DNA of 43,300 nt from Candidatus Methanophaga sp. AG-394-G06 (GTDB taxonomy: Archaea > Halobacteriota > Syntropharchaeia > Alkanophagales > Methanospirareceae). The translations under genes and the position numbers were made by a program. The stretch is taken from positions 1-43,300 of the forward strand of contig PRCZ01000009.1 in the NCBI GenBank assembly GCA_009903405.1. Reading direction: 5' to 3'. This document shows positions 9,449 through 19,430 of the stretch, piece after piece (position 1 is the first letter of the stretch; each line of letters begins with the position of its first letter). The notes below the pieces were generated by a model, which worked only from the letters and a program-made list of their open reading frames with translations, was not told the origin of the DNA and searched no databases.

Positions 9449-10804
9449 ATGAACGAGAAGATATTGCTTGACGAGGAAGAGATCCCGAAGGCATGGTACA
9501 ACATACAGGCGGACCTGCCTTCTCCATTGGACCCGCCGATAAATCCTGCAACTATGGAGCCAATAAAGCCCGAGGATTTGGCGCCTATTTTCCCAATGGA
9601 ATTGATAAAGCAGGAAATGAGTACAGAGCGATGGATCTCGATACCAGAAGAGGTAAGAGATGTTTACCGGCTATGGCGACCCTCGCCGTTGTACAGGGCT
9701 CTTCGGTTAGAGAAGAAGTTGAAGACGCCAGCGAGGATTTATTATAAATGGGAAGGCGTTAGCCCGCCTGGCAGTCACAAGCCAAACACGGCAATTGCAC
9801 AGGCCTATTATAATATGAAGGAGGGTATAGAACGGATAGCCACGGAAACGGGAGCGGGTCAGTGGGGTTCCGCACTTGCATTTGGTACTATGCTGTTCGG
9901 CTTGAAGTGCACGGTATATATGGTTGGTGCAAGTTACGACCGTAAACCATACAGGAAGGTAATGATGGAGATGTGGAATGCCGAGTTGTACAGAAGCCCA
10001 AGCAAGAACACGGAATTTGGAAGGAAAATGTTAGAAGAGGATCCTGATACACCCGGTAGTTTAGGTATTGCTATTTCAGAAGGTGTAGAGGATGCAGCGA
10101 CACACGATGACACGCATTACGCTTTGGGTTCTGTTTTAAATCACGTTCTGTTACATCAATCAGTAATAGGATTGGAGGCGAAGAAGGCATTTGAGCAGAT
10201 AGATGAATATCCGGATGTGATATACGGTTGTGTAGGCGGCGGCAGTAATTTCTTTGGCTCTTGTTCCCCATTCGTAGCAGATAAGATACGGGGCGATAAG
10301 CCGGACTTAAAAGTAGTTGGATGTGAGCCAATGGCATGCCCAACACTGACGAAAGGGCTGTATCTATATGATTTCGGTGACTGTGCCGAGATGACACCGT
10401 TGTTGAAGATGTTCACGTTAGGGCATACCTTTGTCCCACCACCGATTCATGCAGGTGGGTTGAGATATCATGGTGATGCACCCTTACTGTGCAAGTTAGT
10501 TAAGGACGGTTGGATAGATGCAGTGGCATATCATCAAAACGAGGTATTTAAAGCAGCGAAATTATTTGCCGAGACGGAAGGGATAATAATAGCACCTGAG
10601 ACGGCACACGAAGTGCATGCAGTGATAAATGAAGCGTTGAGATGCAAGGAAGAGGGCAAAGAGGAAGTGATATTCTTCAATAACAGCGGTCATGGGCATT
10701 TTGACATGGGGTCATACGATGTGTTTCTTAGAGGAAAACTGGTGGATTACGAGTATCCCGCGGAGTTGGTGAAGCAGTCGTTGGCTAACGTGCCGAAGGT
10801 GTAA
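9449..10804 (+). CDS. trpB2: Tryptophan synthase beta chain, TrpB2 type
   Basis: [69 protein letters not shown]; start set at [18 protein letters not shown]. Confidence 0.95.
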   Translation: MNEKILLDEEEIPKAWYNIQADLPSPLDPPINPATMEPIKPEDLAPIFPMELIKQEMSTERWISIPEEVRDVYRLWRPSPLYRALRLEKKLKTPARIYYKWEGVSPPGSHKPNTAIAQAYYNMKEGIERIATETGAGQWGSALAFGTMLFGLKCTVYMVGASYDRKPYRKVMMEMWNAELYRSPSKNTEFGRKMLEEDPDTPGSLGIAISEGVEDAATHDDTHYALGSVLNHVLLHQSVIGLEAKKAFEQIDEYPDVIYGCVGGGSNFFGSCSPFVADKIRGDKPDLKVVGCEPMACPTLTKGLYLYDFGDCAEMTPLLKMFTLGHTFVPPPIHAGGLRYHGDAPLLCKLVKDGWIDAVAYHQNEVFKAAKLFAETEGIIIAPETAHEVHAVINEALRCKEEGKEEVIFFNNSGHGHFDMGSYDVFLRGKLVDYEYPAELVKQSLANVPKV

Positions 10805-10853
10805 ATAAAGTTGGTAACTTCTGGTTCTACGCATATAGAATAAGAGAGCGAGA

Positions 10854-11234
10854 ATGGAAGAGGAAAGCGGATTGTGGATAGAAGAGATGGTATTGGATAG
10901 GGATATCGCAGTATTCGAAGCAGGCATCAAATTAGGTGCCCTATACCATCAGTTTATAGGCACACCCGTGAGTACGGCAACAGCAGAAGAGTTGGGAACG
11001 GCGATTGAGAAAAGCGTATCGCTTCAGCCGTGGGTAAGCAGCGTGGAAGTGGAAATAGATAGAGAGAAGGTACGGGAGAACGAGAATGAGTTCAGATATT
11101 GTGAGTTACGTGGTGAAATGCTGGACGTTAATGTCGTTGTCTTGTATGAAGAAGTGGAAGTGCATGCGCGGGTGAGATACGAAGAGGATATGGGTTATCC
11201 CTTGATGCGTGTAGAAAAGGTACTCACGAAGTAG
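10854..11234 (+). CDS. mptD: Archaeal dihydroneopterin aldolase (MptD/DUF372)
   Basis: VFEAGIKLGALYHQFIGTPVSTATAEELGTAIEKSVSLQPWV motif. Confidence 0.85.
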   Translation: MEEESGLWIEEMVLDRDIAVFEAGIKLGALYHQFIGTPVSTATAEELGTAIEKSVSLQPWVSSVEVEIDREKVRENENEFRYCELRGEMLDVNVVVLYEEVEVHARVRYEEDMGYPLMRVEKVLTK

Positions 11235-12867
11235 TGCAGAAGTATCCGATTTTAGGAATAAAATCCTTCTTCCGCGATAACGTCTGTGGTATATGGCATT
11301 TGCCGTTCTGTACTACAACATTAAACGCCTTTTCAATTATACGCTTATCGCCTTTAACAAAGACATCCTCCCCCTGCTCCAGCGGATTTGTGATTAGAAG
11401 AGCCACTAAATCGTATCCTTTTTCATCAAATAACGCCCCCATTTCTGACATAATAGCCGCTTCTTTAGCGTTTATCTCTTCTTTATCTATTACCATTACT
11501 TGACTCACGGCAATTTTTTTATCACCCAGCGAATATTCTTTAAAATCATGAAGCAGGATCTCTTTTGCTGATTTTTCTTTTATGTTTATACTTGCCTTTA
11601 AGAGTTCTTTACCATATTTGTCTATTTCAATGTCTGCGATTAGAGCTAATTTACGTGCTATTTCTTTATCTTGATCCGTTGTTGTTGATAATGTCAACAT
11701 TAAAGTATCGGATAGAATACCAGAAAGAAGCAATCCCGCTATATTAGATGGAATGTCTATCTGATGAAGGAACATTAATTGTGCAATAATCGTACATGTG
11801 CTGCCAATAGGCTCATTGCAGACGTGAATGGGCATTAGAGTTGATATGTCCCCGACCCTATGATGGTCAATGATTTCTAATATATGCGCTTCTTGCACGC
11901 CATCAACAGCCTGCGAAATCTCATTATGGTCAACTAGAATAACTTTTTTGCTTATCGGATGCAGTAAATCCGTCCGGGTAACAATGCTAATTAAGCGATT
12001 ATCGCTATCTACAATTAACGCACAGCGATATTTCGATTCTAAAACTCGCGGTTTCAATTCGGAAATACGAGTATAAAGTCCTGCTACCGGGACATTCTTC
12101 GACAATATCGAATAGAGGGGGGTGGATAGATCAAGTAATCTTGCGGTAGTAAAGGTATCATGAGGCGAAGAGATGATCAAAGCACCCTTTTTAGTTGCTA
12201 ACCTACTGACTTCATGGCTAATCGCGGAATCACCCGTAATTATAAGTGCCAAACAGTCAGCATTGATCAAATCTAATTGGATGTCATAACGATCGCCTAA
12301 AATAACGATATCCCCTGGTCGGATTTTGTTTACAATCGTTGCTTTTTGCATTGCCGCGATAAAAACCCTGCCCGTTAAACTTTCAATCTTATTCGGATTC
12401 GCAATTACCTTCCCATTTAAGGTACTGACTAAGATATCCAGGTTAATCGGAGTTGTTGATAAGTCCTTGCGTCCCAGATTGCCGATGTAATATTCTGCGA
12501 TGTCCTTTAGACCAACGATCCCCAATAACTTTTTACCTGAGTCTACGATCGGAACAGTGCGGATATTCTTTTCCCTTATTAGAACTGCTGCATCTCTTAT
12601 CGAATTATTAGGTGATGCTACAAAGGGATCTTTCAATTCCATATCACTGACGGTAGCGGCAAGACTTTCTAGCTCCATCGGTGACTCAATTTTAAATCGG
12701 TCGAGCACAAACTTTGTTTCGCTATTCAAACTACCAGCTCGGGCTGGGGCATAGAGGTAGCGCTTATCCAGGACATTTTTGAAGTATGCGTAGCCGATAG
12801 CGGAACAGACGGAATCAGAATCAGGATTTTTGTGACCGATAACAAACACTTGCTTCTGAATGTTCAT
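11224..12867 (-). CDS. Mn-dependent inorganic pyrophosphatase with CBS and DRTGG domains
   Basis: VIGHKNPDSDSVCSAIGYAYFKN; CBS pair; DRTGG-like middle; VDHNE...IIDHHRVGD; C-terminal DHHA2-like domain. Confidence 0.93.
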   Translation of the reverse strand: MNIQKQVFVIGHKNPDSDSVCSAIGYAYFKNVLDKRYLYAPARAGSLNSETKFVLDRFKIESPMELESLAATVSDMELKDPFVASPNNSIRDAAVLIREKNIRTVPIVDSGKKLLGIVGLKDIAEYYIGNLGRKDLSTTPINLDILVSTLNGKVIANPNKIESLTGRVFIAAMQKATIVNKIRPGDIVILGDRYDIQLDLINADCLALIITGDSAISHEVSRLATKKGALIISSPHDTFTTARLLDLSTPLYSILSKNVPVAGLYTRISELKPRVLESKYRCALIVDSDNRLISIVTRTDLLHPISKKVILVDHNEISQAVDGVQEAHILEIIDHHRVGDISTLMPIHVCNEPIGSTCTIIAQLMFLHQIDIPSNIAGLLLSGILSDTLMLTLSTTTDQDKEIARKLALIADIEIDKYGKELLKASINIKEKSAKEILLHDFKEYSLGDKKIAVSQVMVIDKEEINAKEAAIMSEMGALFDEKGYDLVALLITNPLEQGEDVFVKGDKRIIEKAFNVVVQNGKCHIPQTLSRKKDFIPKIGYFCTTS

Positions 12868-12891
12868 GAACTATCCATCTCTTTTGATAGC

Positions 12892-13725
12892 TTAAATAGC
12901 TTTGTGTACGCGGAAGGATCGCTTTAGTGCTGCGATAAAATCCTCTACAAAGTCCAATGCCTCCGGTAGTATCTTGAATACTGCATAAGCAATAGCAATC
13001 AAAGCAAGCAGTGCGAATATTCTTGCAATTACGTTGTGAGCGATAAAAAAGCTGTCGAGTGGAGGGCCAAACCAATGCTCGAAATATGCTGCGCTGACAA
13101 AAACGTCCCTGAATATATTCAATGCATAAATAACCGGTACAGAGACAAAAAAGGCTTTAAACTTTCGCCTTATTGGCGCTTTTACACCAAAGATCAGTCC
13201 AATAAAAATAACCATGCCCTGTATCGCAGTACAAGCTAAGATTATCGTTATCGGTTGATAGATTGCATGAAAAGAACAGTCATTTGTGTAGATACAGGAA
13301 GGCGGGACCATATAAACGCCCAGGTTGAAAATATTTAGCACAATAGCGGTGATTTTAGCGGTAATGAATATGAGCGAATCGCCGAGAAAGGTGATTTCGG
13401 CGAAAGGGAAGTAGAAGACAGCGGCTATAAGCGCGATTTTTGTTAGCGTGTAAAGCGAATCCTCTTCCCTTCTTTCGCTTAGCGTTGGTCTTAGCATGAT
13501 AAAAGCTAAAATAAGCGATAACACAAGAAGTACGAGCACTAAAAAAGCGTCAAAGCGTTCGTCAAGAGCTAAGTACTCAGTAGCTTCGAAATAGCAGTAA
13601 CCGGCGATTGAAATCCAACCTGGAGCGCTTATCGCTCTCTTATGCACTAACAGCGCCAGAAAGAGAAAGCATATTGCAATAAACGGGAGGCATTTTACAA
13701 TAAACGGGATGACCGATTCAATCAT
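12892..13725 (-). CDS. artA: Archaeosortase (exosortase/archaeosortase family)
   Basis: Multi-TM; ACTAIQGMVIF (Cys), NIFRDVFV (Arg), SFFIAHNVIARIFALLALI (His) match the exosortase catalytic triad. Confidence 0.88.
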   Translation of the reverse strand: MIESVIPFIVKCLPFIAICFLFLALLVHKRAISAPGWISIAGYCYFEATEYLALDERFDAFLVLVLLVLSLILAFIMLRPTLSERREEDSLYTLTKIALIAAVFYFPFAEITFLGDSLIFITAKITAIVLNIFNLGVYMVPPSCIYTNDCSFHAIYQPITIILACTAIQGMVIFIGLIFGVKAPIRRKFKAFFVSVPVIYALNIFRDVFVSAAYFEHWFGPPLDSFFIAHNVIARIFALLALIAIAYAVFKILPEALDFVEDFIAALKRSFRVHKAI

Positions 13726-13834
13726 AAATATCTAAGGATAAAAGTGTTATAAAAAAGAAATGAACTTCTCTCACCAACCTTTATAAAGTGGTATCCTAAA
13801 AGATTCAAAGGCGAATGGCGAAAGCGAAAAGAAG

Positions 13835-14194
13835 ATGAGAAGAAAAAGGAAGACAAATCCACAGCTTGGTAAGCTAATAGATGATTTGAATAGAAATGCA
13901 AGAGAAAGCAGTGCACCTATATGGCGCGATATAGCGAAGCGATTAGAGCGACCACGAAGGAATTACGCAGAGGTGAACCTAAGTAGGATAAATAGATATT
14001 CAAAGGTGAATGACACGATATTAGTACCTGGGAAGGTACTGAGTGCGGGAGCGATTGATAAACCGGTTACTGTTGCCGCATTGGGATTCAGTAAAAAGGC
14101 GTACGAAAAAATTAGCAATGGCGGGAAGTGCATACGTATCGAGGAATTGATAAAAGCAAATCCTAAAGGATCCGGTGTGAAGATAATCGCTTAA
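13835..14194 (+). CDS. rpl18e: Ribosomal protein L18e
   Basis: [19 protein letters not shown]...VNLSRINRY...[30 protein letters not shown]. Confidence 0.95.
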   Translation: MRRKRKTNPQLGKLIDDLNRNARESSAPIWRDIAKRLERPRRNYAEVNLSRINRYSKVNDTILVPGKVLSAGAIDKPVTVAALGFSKKAYEKISNGGKCIRIEELIKANPKGSGVKIIA

Positions 14195-14225
14195 TTTAAT
14201 AAAATAACATAACATAACAAAGGCG

Positions 14226-14669
14226 ATGGAAGAGGAAATGGAGATAGTAGATGGGGATGGTCTCATTTTGGGTAGATTGGCGAGTGGAGTAGCGAAAGAA
14301 TTGCTGAACGATACGGAAAAGGAAATCGCAATCGTTAACGCAGAACGAGTGGTAATAAGTGGCTCAAAAGTGAGAACTTTTAAGGATTACAAACAGAAGA
14401 AGGACAGAGGCTCTAGAGAACAAGGACCTTTCTTCCCTAAAATGCCTGATAGAATTCTAAAGCGAACAATAAGGGGGATGCTCCCCTATAAGCGGGCAAG
14501 GGGCAAAGATGCACTCTCACGAGTGAAAGTTTATCTGGGCATACCAGAAGAATATGAAAAGATGGAGTGGAAAAGGGTAGAATATGCAGAGGCTTATAGG
14601 TTGTCTCGTAAATACGTAACCTTGGGGGAGGTGAGTGAAAAGTTAGGATGGTCACCAAAGCAAAGGTAA
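14226..14669 (+). CDS. rpl13: Ribosomal protein L13
   Basis: VDGDGLILGRLASGVAKELL...IRGMLPYKRARGKDALSRVKVYLGIPEEYE. Confidence 0.95.
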   Translation: MEEEMEIVDGDGLILGRLASGVAKELLNDTEKEIAIVNAERVVISGSKVRTFKDYKQKKDRGSREQGPFFPKMPDRILKRTIRGMLPYKRARGKDALSRVKVYLGIPEEYEKMEWKRVEYAEAYRLSRKYVTLGEVSEKLGWSPKQR

Positions 14670-15097
14670 AAACCAAAGCAAAGGTAAAAAAGGTAGTTAA
14701 TCAGGTTGGTAAGAGGAAGACTGCAGTTGCACGAGTAACGATAAAAGAGGGTAAGGGAGATGTGAGGATAAACAAGAAGCCGTTGGAAATAATGGAGCCC
14801 GAAGTGGTAAGAACAAAAATATCAGAACCTTTGTTTATCGCTTCCCAGCTTCCGGATGTTGATATTGAGGGCATTGATGTGGCGGTAAATGTAAAAGGGG
14901 GCGGTTTTATGGGGCAGGCAGAGGCTGTTCGGACCGCGATAGCTCGCGGATTAGTGGAATGGACGGCAAGTGAAACGTTGAAGGAGTCTTATCTGGACTA
15001 TGATAGAAGCTTGTTCGTCAGTGACATGCGGAATAAGGAGCTAAAAAAAGCCGGTGCAAAGGGTGCAAGGGCAAAGAGGCAGAAGTCTTATCGGTGA
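14648..15097 (+). CDS. rps9: Ribosomal protein S9
   Basis: VGKRKTAVARVTIKEGKGDVRINKKPLE...GGGFMGQAEAVRTAIARGLVEW...KKAGAKGARAKRQKSYR. Confidence 0.95.
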   Translation: MVTKAKVKTKAKVKKVVNQVGKRKTAVARVTIKEGKGDVRINKKPLEIMEPEVVRTKISEPLFIASQLPDVDIEGIDVAVNVKGGGFMGQAEAVRTAIARGLVEWTASETLKESYLDYDRSLFVSDMRNKELKKAGAKGARAKRQKSYR

Positions 15098-15104
15098 TGG
15101 GTTT

Positions 15105-15290
15105 ATGATTCCTGTTAGATGTTACACCTGTGGAAGAATAGTATCAGACGTTTGGGATGTGTATAAAGAGCGGATAAAGCAAGAGGATCCTGGGCAAGTG
15201 CTGGACGATTTGGGTGTAAAGAGATACTGCTGTCGGCGAATGCTTCTAACGCACGCAGAGTTGATAGACGAGATTGCACCGTATGAATGA
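15105..15290 (+). CDS. rpoN: RNA polymerase subunit N (Rpb10)
   Basis: MIPVRCYTCGRIVSDVWDVYKERI...VKRYCCRRMLLTHAELIDEIAPYE. Confidence 0.97.
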   Translation: MIPVRCYTCGRIVSDVWDVYKERIKQEDPGQVLDDLGVKRYCCRRMLLTHAELIDEIAPYE

Positions 15291-15292
15291 TG

Positions 15293-15367
15293 GGGGTTGT
15301 AGGGTAGCTTGGACTATCCTTCGGCGTTCGGGATGCCGAGACCTGAGTTCAAATCTCAGCAACCCCA
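15293..15367 (+). tRNA. tRNA-Pro (anticodon CGG)
   Basis: GGGGTTG...CAACCCC acceptor stem, CGGCG-TTCGGGA-TGCCG anticodon arm, CTGAG-TTCAAAT-CTCAG T arm. Confidence 0.93.
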
Positions 15368-15399
15368 TTTTGTCATATTAGGGTTAAAGGTCGGTTTTC

Positions 15400-15582
15400 T
15401 TGGAAGAAAAAAGAGAAAAATACACGAAATATGAAAAAGCGCGTATCATCGGTGCAAGAGCACTGCAGATAGCCATGGGTGCGCCTGTGCTCATAGAAAC
15501 AGAAGAACTAAACTCCACGGAGATAGCTATCGAGGAATTTGAAAAGGGTGTTGTTCCTATAACCGTGAAGAGGGAGGACTAA
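15400..15582 (+). CDS. rpoK: RNA polymerase subunit K (Rpb6)
   Basis: TTG start; [26 protein letters not shown]...[20 protein letters not shown]. Confidence 0.95.
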   Translation: MEEKREKYTKYEKARIIGARALQIAMGAPVLIETEELNSTEIAIEEFEKGVVPITVKRED

Positions 15583-15616
15583 TATCAAGTCAAGTTCTTT
15601 ATAGGATATTAGGTGG

Positions 15617-16060
15617 TTGAAAATGAGAGAAGAAGAGAGGAAGGAAGAGATAAAATTGGGTTTTGTCGTCTCTGAGTTTCACAGGGACATTACCTATCAG
15701 ATGGAAATATTGGGGAAGGAACATGCGGCGTTTCTTGGTGCGAAAGTATCTCGCAGCTTATATACGCCTGGAACGTTTGACATGCCTCTTGCAGTGAAGA
15801 AGCTGCTAACAGACAAAGAGGAGGAAGTAGATGCAGTTGTCACTCTAGGCTGCATAATTGCTGGTGCAACCAAACATGATGAAGCGATAGCATCGCAGCT
15901 CACGCGTAAAATAATGGACCTTGCGCTGGAATATGATAAGCCAGTTACTTTGGGCGTGGCAGGGCCTGGGATGACGAGGTTAGAAGCGCAAGAACGTGTA
16001 GAGTATGCAAAAAGGGCGGTCGAAGCTGCGGTAAAGATGGTGAAGAGATTGAGAGATTGA
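15617..16060 (+). CDS. ribH: 6,7-dimethyl-8-ribityllumazine synthase
   Basis: FVVSEFHRDITYQM...VPGTFDMPLAVKKLL-like segment; VVTLGCIIAGATKHDEAIASQ; VTLGVAGPGMTRLEAQER. Confidence 0.93.
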   Translation: MKMREEERKEEIKLGFVVSEFHRDITYQMEILGKEHAAFLGAKVSRSLYTPGTFDMPLAVKKLLTDKEEEVDAVVTLGCIIAGATKHDEAIASQLTRKIMDLALEYDKPVTLGVAGPGMTRLEAQERVEYAKRAVEAAVKMVKRLRD

Positions 16061-16096
16061 GAATAAATCCCGAATACTAGACTTGTTGCTAATTTT

Positions 16097-16324
16097 TTGT
16101 TATCTTACTTCATTACAGGGAGTTGGGTTGAAGCAAGTTTAATTACCTTTGTCTTTCATGCAATTAGAGTGGTTCTGTATGTGCTTCATGAGCGTGCATG
16201 GGAACTTACGGCGTGGGGTAGAGTTCAAACTCAAGCTCAGGACCCGAGCATGTTCTGGTTCTATTTTTGGTTGGCGATTCTAATTCTCGCCTTCGCGGCG
16301 ATTGCTTTGATAGGTAGTTTGTGA
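16097..16324 (+). CDS. DUF2061-like small membrane protein
   Basis: SYFITGSWVEASLITFVFHAIRVVLYVLHERAWELTAWG; start uncertain and N-terminus may be short. Confidence 0.65.
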   Translation: MLSYFITGSWVEASLITFVFHAIRVVLYVLHERAWELTAWGRVQTQAQDPSMFWFYFWLAILILAFAAIALIGSL

Positions 16325-16388
16325 ATATATGTGTAGAGTCCTAATATTATTTCGCTTACTATTCATAAGTGCTTTCTTATTCATAAAC

Positions 16389-16605
16389 TTACCGCCCTTT
16401 CACTCCACTCGAAGAACACTCCAAGCGTGTTCTCAGATCGCATTTTCCAATAAATGGATCATTCGGAGTTTCAAAGTATTCCAGATCAAGTGCCCCGTGG
16501 ACACGGTTATTATACCAATCTGCAAACGCATTTGATCTTTTTGTCTGTTTGTTAGCTTCACCATAAGTGGCGGTGAAGCGTATTGCCGAAATAATTTCGG
16601 GATCC
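16389..16605 (-). pseudogene. Degenerate integrase-core (rve-type) transposase fragment
   Basis: Minus-strand frame reads DPEIISAIRFTATYGEANKQTKRSNAFADWYNNRVHGALDLEYFETPNDPFI, like rve transposase C-termini; no start codon and not in the ORF track. Confidence 0.55.
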
Positions 16606-16629
16606 TACAGTGAAGTTTTATATACACGA

Positions 16630-16647
16630 CTTAGTTATATAACTAAG
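16630..16647. promoter_or_regulatory. Perfect 18-bp palindrome between TATA box and start codon of the TIR gene
   Basis: CTTAGTTATATAACTAAG equals its reverse complement; TATA-like gttttatatac at about 16614-16624; RBS and ATG (16659) follow. Confidence 0.65.
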
Positions 16648-16658
16648 GAGGTAAGGAT

Positions 16659-17357
16659 ATGAAGGTGTTCTTATGTTGTTCGGGCGACAGAAGTTATGAA
16701 GTTGCCAAAGCATTTGAGGAATGGTTACCTAAAGTAATCCAAGTCCTTGATCCGTTTATCTCGTCTGGAATACCAAAAGGTAAGCGTTGGGGAGAAGCCA
16801 TAGCAGATGAACTGGAGAAAACAAAGGTTGGTATTCTCTGTTTGACTAGAGAGAATTTAAATGCAAACTGGATTTTGTTTGAGGCAGGTGCATTGTCAAA
16901 AACTAAAGATGCTTATGTATGCACCTTTTTGCTTGACCTAAAAGCCACAGATATAGAAGAGCTTCTTGCTTCGTTTCAACACACTGCATCCAAAAAGGAG
17001 GATATTCGACAGCTAATGGATACGATTAATAAAGCGGTAAAGGAATCCGAAGAGCATTCGCTTGGTGAAAAGCTATTTAATTCAACTTTTGATACGTACT
17101 GGACGGAATTAGAAGCAACACTTAAGAGTATTAGAGCAAAATCACCAGAGGTAGTTCCGCCATCCAGAGATATGAAAGACATGGTTGAGGAAATCCTTGA
17201 AATTGCAAGAAGACAGGATGTAAAACCTTATTCTTTTTCGACATTACCACATACTCATTATCAACCTCTTAGGGAAATAGATAATCGAGATATAGTAAAA
17301 ATTCTAACAGGACGAAAAGAAGATGATACTGATAATAACGAGGATTCAGAACGATAG
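16659..17357 (+). CDS. TIR-domain protein with C-terminal extension
   Basis: KVFLCCSGDRSYEVAKAFEEWLP...GIPKGKRWGEAIADELEKTKVGILCLTRENLNANWILFEAGALSK matches stand-alone prokaryotic TIR proteins. Confidence 0.85.
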   Translation: MKVFLCCSGDRSYEVAKAFEEWLPKVIQVLDPFISSGIPKGKRWGEAIADELEKTKVGILCLTRENLNANWILFEAGALSKTKDAYVCTFLLDLKATDIEELLASFQHTASKKEDIRQLMDTINKAVKESEEHSLGEKLFNSTFDTYWTELEATLKSIRAKSPEVVPPSRDMKDMVEEILEIARRQDVKPYSFSTLPHTHYQPLREIDNRDIVKILTGRKEDDTDNNEDSER

Positions 17358-17852
17358 TGAACTCTGAGTGATATATTAAGACAGATCGAAGAAGGGGATA
17401 CGAAGGTAGCGAAGGATAAATTTAAGGAGTCTGTGTAGTTTCAAAGGGGGCGGGGGAAGGGAAATCAAGGAGATGGGGGGTTCATCAAAGGGATGTATAC
17501 AAGTTGTGGCGATATAATTCCAACGATCGGAACTTCTCTCAAATTCTCACGCAGGGACGAATATTCGAATATCTGAAAGGTTAAACTTACAGATTAAGAA
17601 TTCAAGAGGATTTTTTAAAATTGGTTTCGATTGTTAGAAAATCATCGCCACAACTTGGGTAGGGGATCCTCCAAAACCTACGGATGAATTTTTTGGCGAA
17701 GCTGTTTTGCTTGGTAAGGAATTGAGAAAAGAGGATACATTAGATCTAAGATGCGGAACCGCTAAAGTGCGATGTGAGAGAAAGGAAATAAAATAGAAGA
17801 TAGACTCGGAGACTGGAGAAGTGATGGACGGGGAAATATTATGGGTGGATCT

Positions 17853-18902
17853 CTAAATCAGATAATAAAAGATAACCATCATCAGGATGCAAACAAAAGC
17901 AAAAGTAATTGTACTTCTTTTCACTATTCTTATTGCTCTCACTATATGCACCGTGCTTGCAACTCCAAAGCCTTCTCCCACCGTGTAATGTCCGATCTTC
18001 TCCAGCTTCACTTTTAATGCATGGCTCATCGCGACTATTGTCAAATGCACACCTTCAGTCTCGTTCACGGTTTTCCACACATCCTTCAATTTTGCGTTAC
18101 TTGCTAATATTAACAGTCCCACGGCAATCCGTTCGGGAATGTAATTCAGCACGTCATCTGCTTTTGCCGAGAACCAGCCGAAATGAATGTATCGCCTAGT
18201 TTTATAGCCGACAACTGCATCTAAGGTATTTACTACTCGATAGACCATAGCACCAAAGACGCCGAAGAAAGCGAAATAAAAGAAGGGTGAAATAACACTA
18301 TCGGTCAAGTTCTCAGCCACCGATTCAATGGTTGCAGAGTTGAGATGCTCATCATCCAAATCAGATACGTCTCTGCTGACCATCTTTCCCACTGATGCTC
18401 GTTTCGATTCCAGATTATCCGCTTGCCACGCTTTCCGACCAAATCGTTCTAAACCACTTATCGTGAATGTCATCTTGAAAATAAGCGACCCCAAAACGAT
18501 GTATACTAGTTCTGGTAGACAAGGGAGCATTAAACATGGCAAGGAGAAGCTAGAAATTGTAAGCAGTGCATACACCACACCAAGGATCTTTTCCCTTCTC
18601 GCTCTTCCACGCCTCGTGATTCTGTCAAAGAGATACATTAACCGGCTTATCCATACGAGGGGATAATATTTTTCTATCTTCTCCGGTGGGTCGCCAAGGG
18701 TCAGGTCTATAAGTATAGCAATAGCAAAAATAAGGATCTGATCTATGAGCAATTTTCGGGTTTGTAACTGTAACGAGCTCATAAAATTCCAAAACAGAAT
18801 ATGACACAGTAGAACAAAACAAATTAGAAATAGGAAATAGAGAATAGGTAAGCCCCCTATTTGACTACGGGTTACATGGGTATGCGCTACGGGTTTTTTC
18901 AT
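17853..18902 (-). CDS. cbiB: Adenosylcobinamide-phosphate synthase
   Basis: DLTLGDPPEKIEKYYPLVWISRL...RDVSDLDDEHLNSATIESVAENLTDSVISPFFYFAFFGVFGAMVYRVVNTLDAVVGYK; start may be internal (M at 18782). Confidence 0.92.
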   Translation of the reverse strand: MKKPVAHTHVTRSQIGGLPILYFLFLICFVLLCHILFWNFMSSLQLQTRKLLIDQILIFAIAILIDLTLGDPPEKIEKYYPLVWISRLMYLFDRITRRGRARREKILGVVYALLTISSFSLPCLMLPCLPELVYIVLGSLIFKMTFTISGLERFGRKAWQADNLESKRASVGKMVSRDVSDLDDEHLNSATIESVAENLTDSVISPFFYFAFFGVFGAMVYRVVNTLDAVVGYKTRRYIHFGWFSAKADDVLNYIPERIAVGLLILASNAKLKDVWKTVNETEGVHLTIVAMSHALKVKLEKIGHYTVGEGFGVASTVHIVRAIRIVKRSTITFAFVCILMMVIFYYLI

Positions 18903-19020
18903 TGTAGATAAAGTACAACTACTACCTATTTATTTTAGGACGCTGATTTACACGGATTTACACTGATTTGATTTCATCTGCGTTCATCTGTGTCAATATT
19001 TATTTAATTTTAGTTGGATA

Positions 19021-19430
19021 TTATGATTTCTTGTTTGCATTTTGTATTGAGCCATTGCGCGTATTAGGTGGAAACTTCTTCTTTAAAATCGCAAATATCT
19101 TCTTTACGTCATCCTTTTTTTCTATGTCGTCAACAGTTTCTATTCCATTTTTCTTGAACTCACCCATAAGCGCCGTTGCTACTTCTGATTTATGCAACCA
19201 GTAACAATCAGAGCACCCCCATATACGTCCCCCTTCTTTTGTCTTGACCCATTCACCGCCGGTTTGCCAGTCGCAACAGGGATAAAAAGGGCAGAAACAC
19301 CACGTGCAATCCTGACCCGTAAAATGGCAGGGATAGTAATCGCACGTTTCGTCCGATCCCACAATAATCTTATTTTCCATTATCTTCTTTAGATGGTTGT
19401 AAGCAAGTGGATGCATGTTTATACTCTCTG
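19021..19430 (-). CDS. Cysteine-rich small-domain protein (PF04071-like); 5' end abuts the IS
   Basis: CDYYPCHFTGQDCTWCFCPFYPCCDWQTGGEWVKTKEGGRIWGCSDCYWLHKSEVATALM. The ORF track start at 19479 lies inside the IS; native start probably 19413 (MHPL) or 19380 (MENK). Confidence 0.8.

Noticed and set aside
10854-11234. Archease
   Set aside because: The FEAGIKLGALYHQF motif fits MptD/DUF372 better than archease.
16659-17357. Calling the TIR gene a Thoeris or pAgo-TIR system
   Set aside because: No ThsA, Argonaute or other known partner gene is adjacent.
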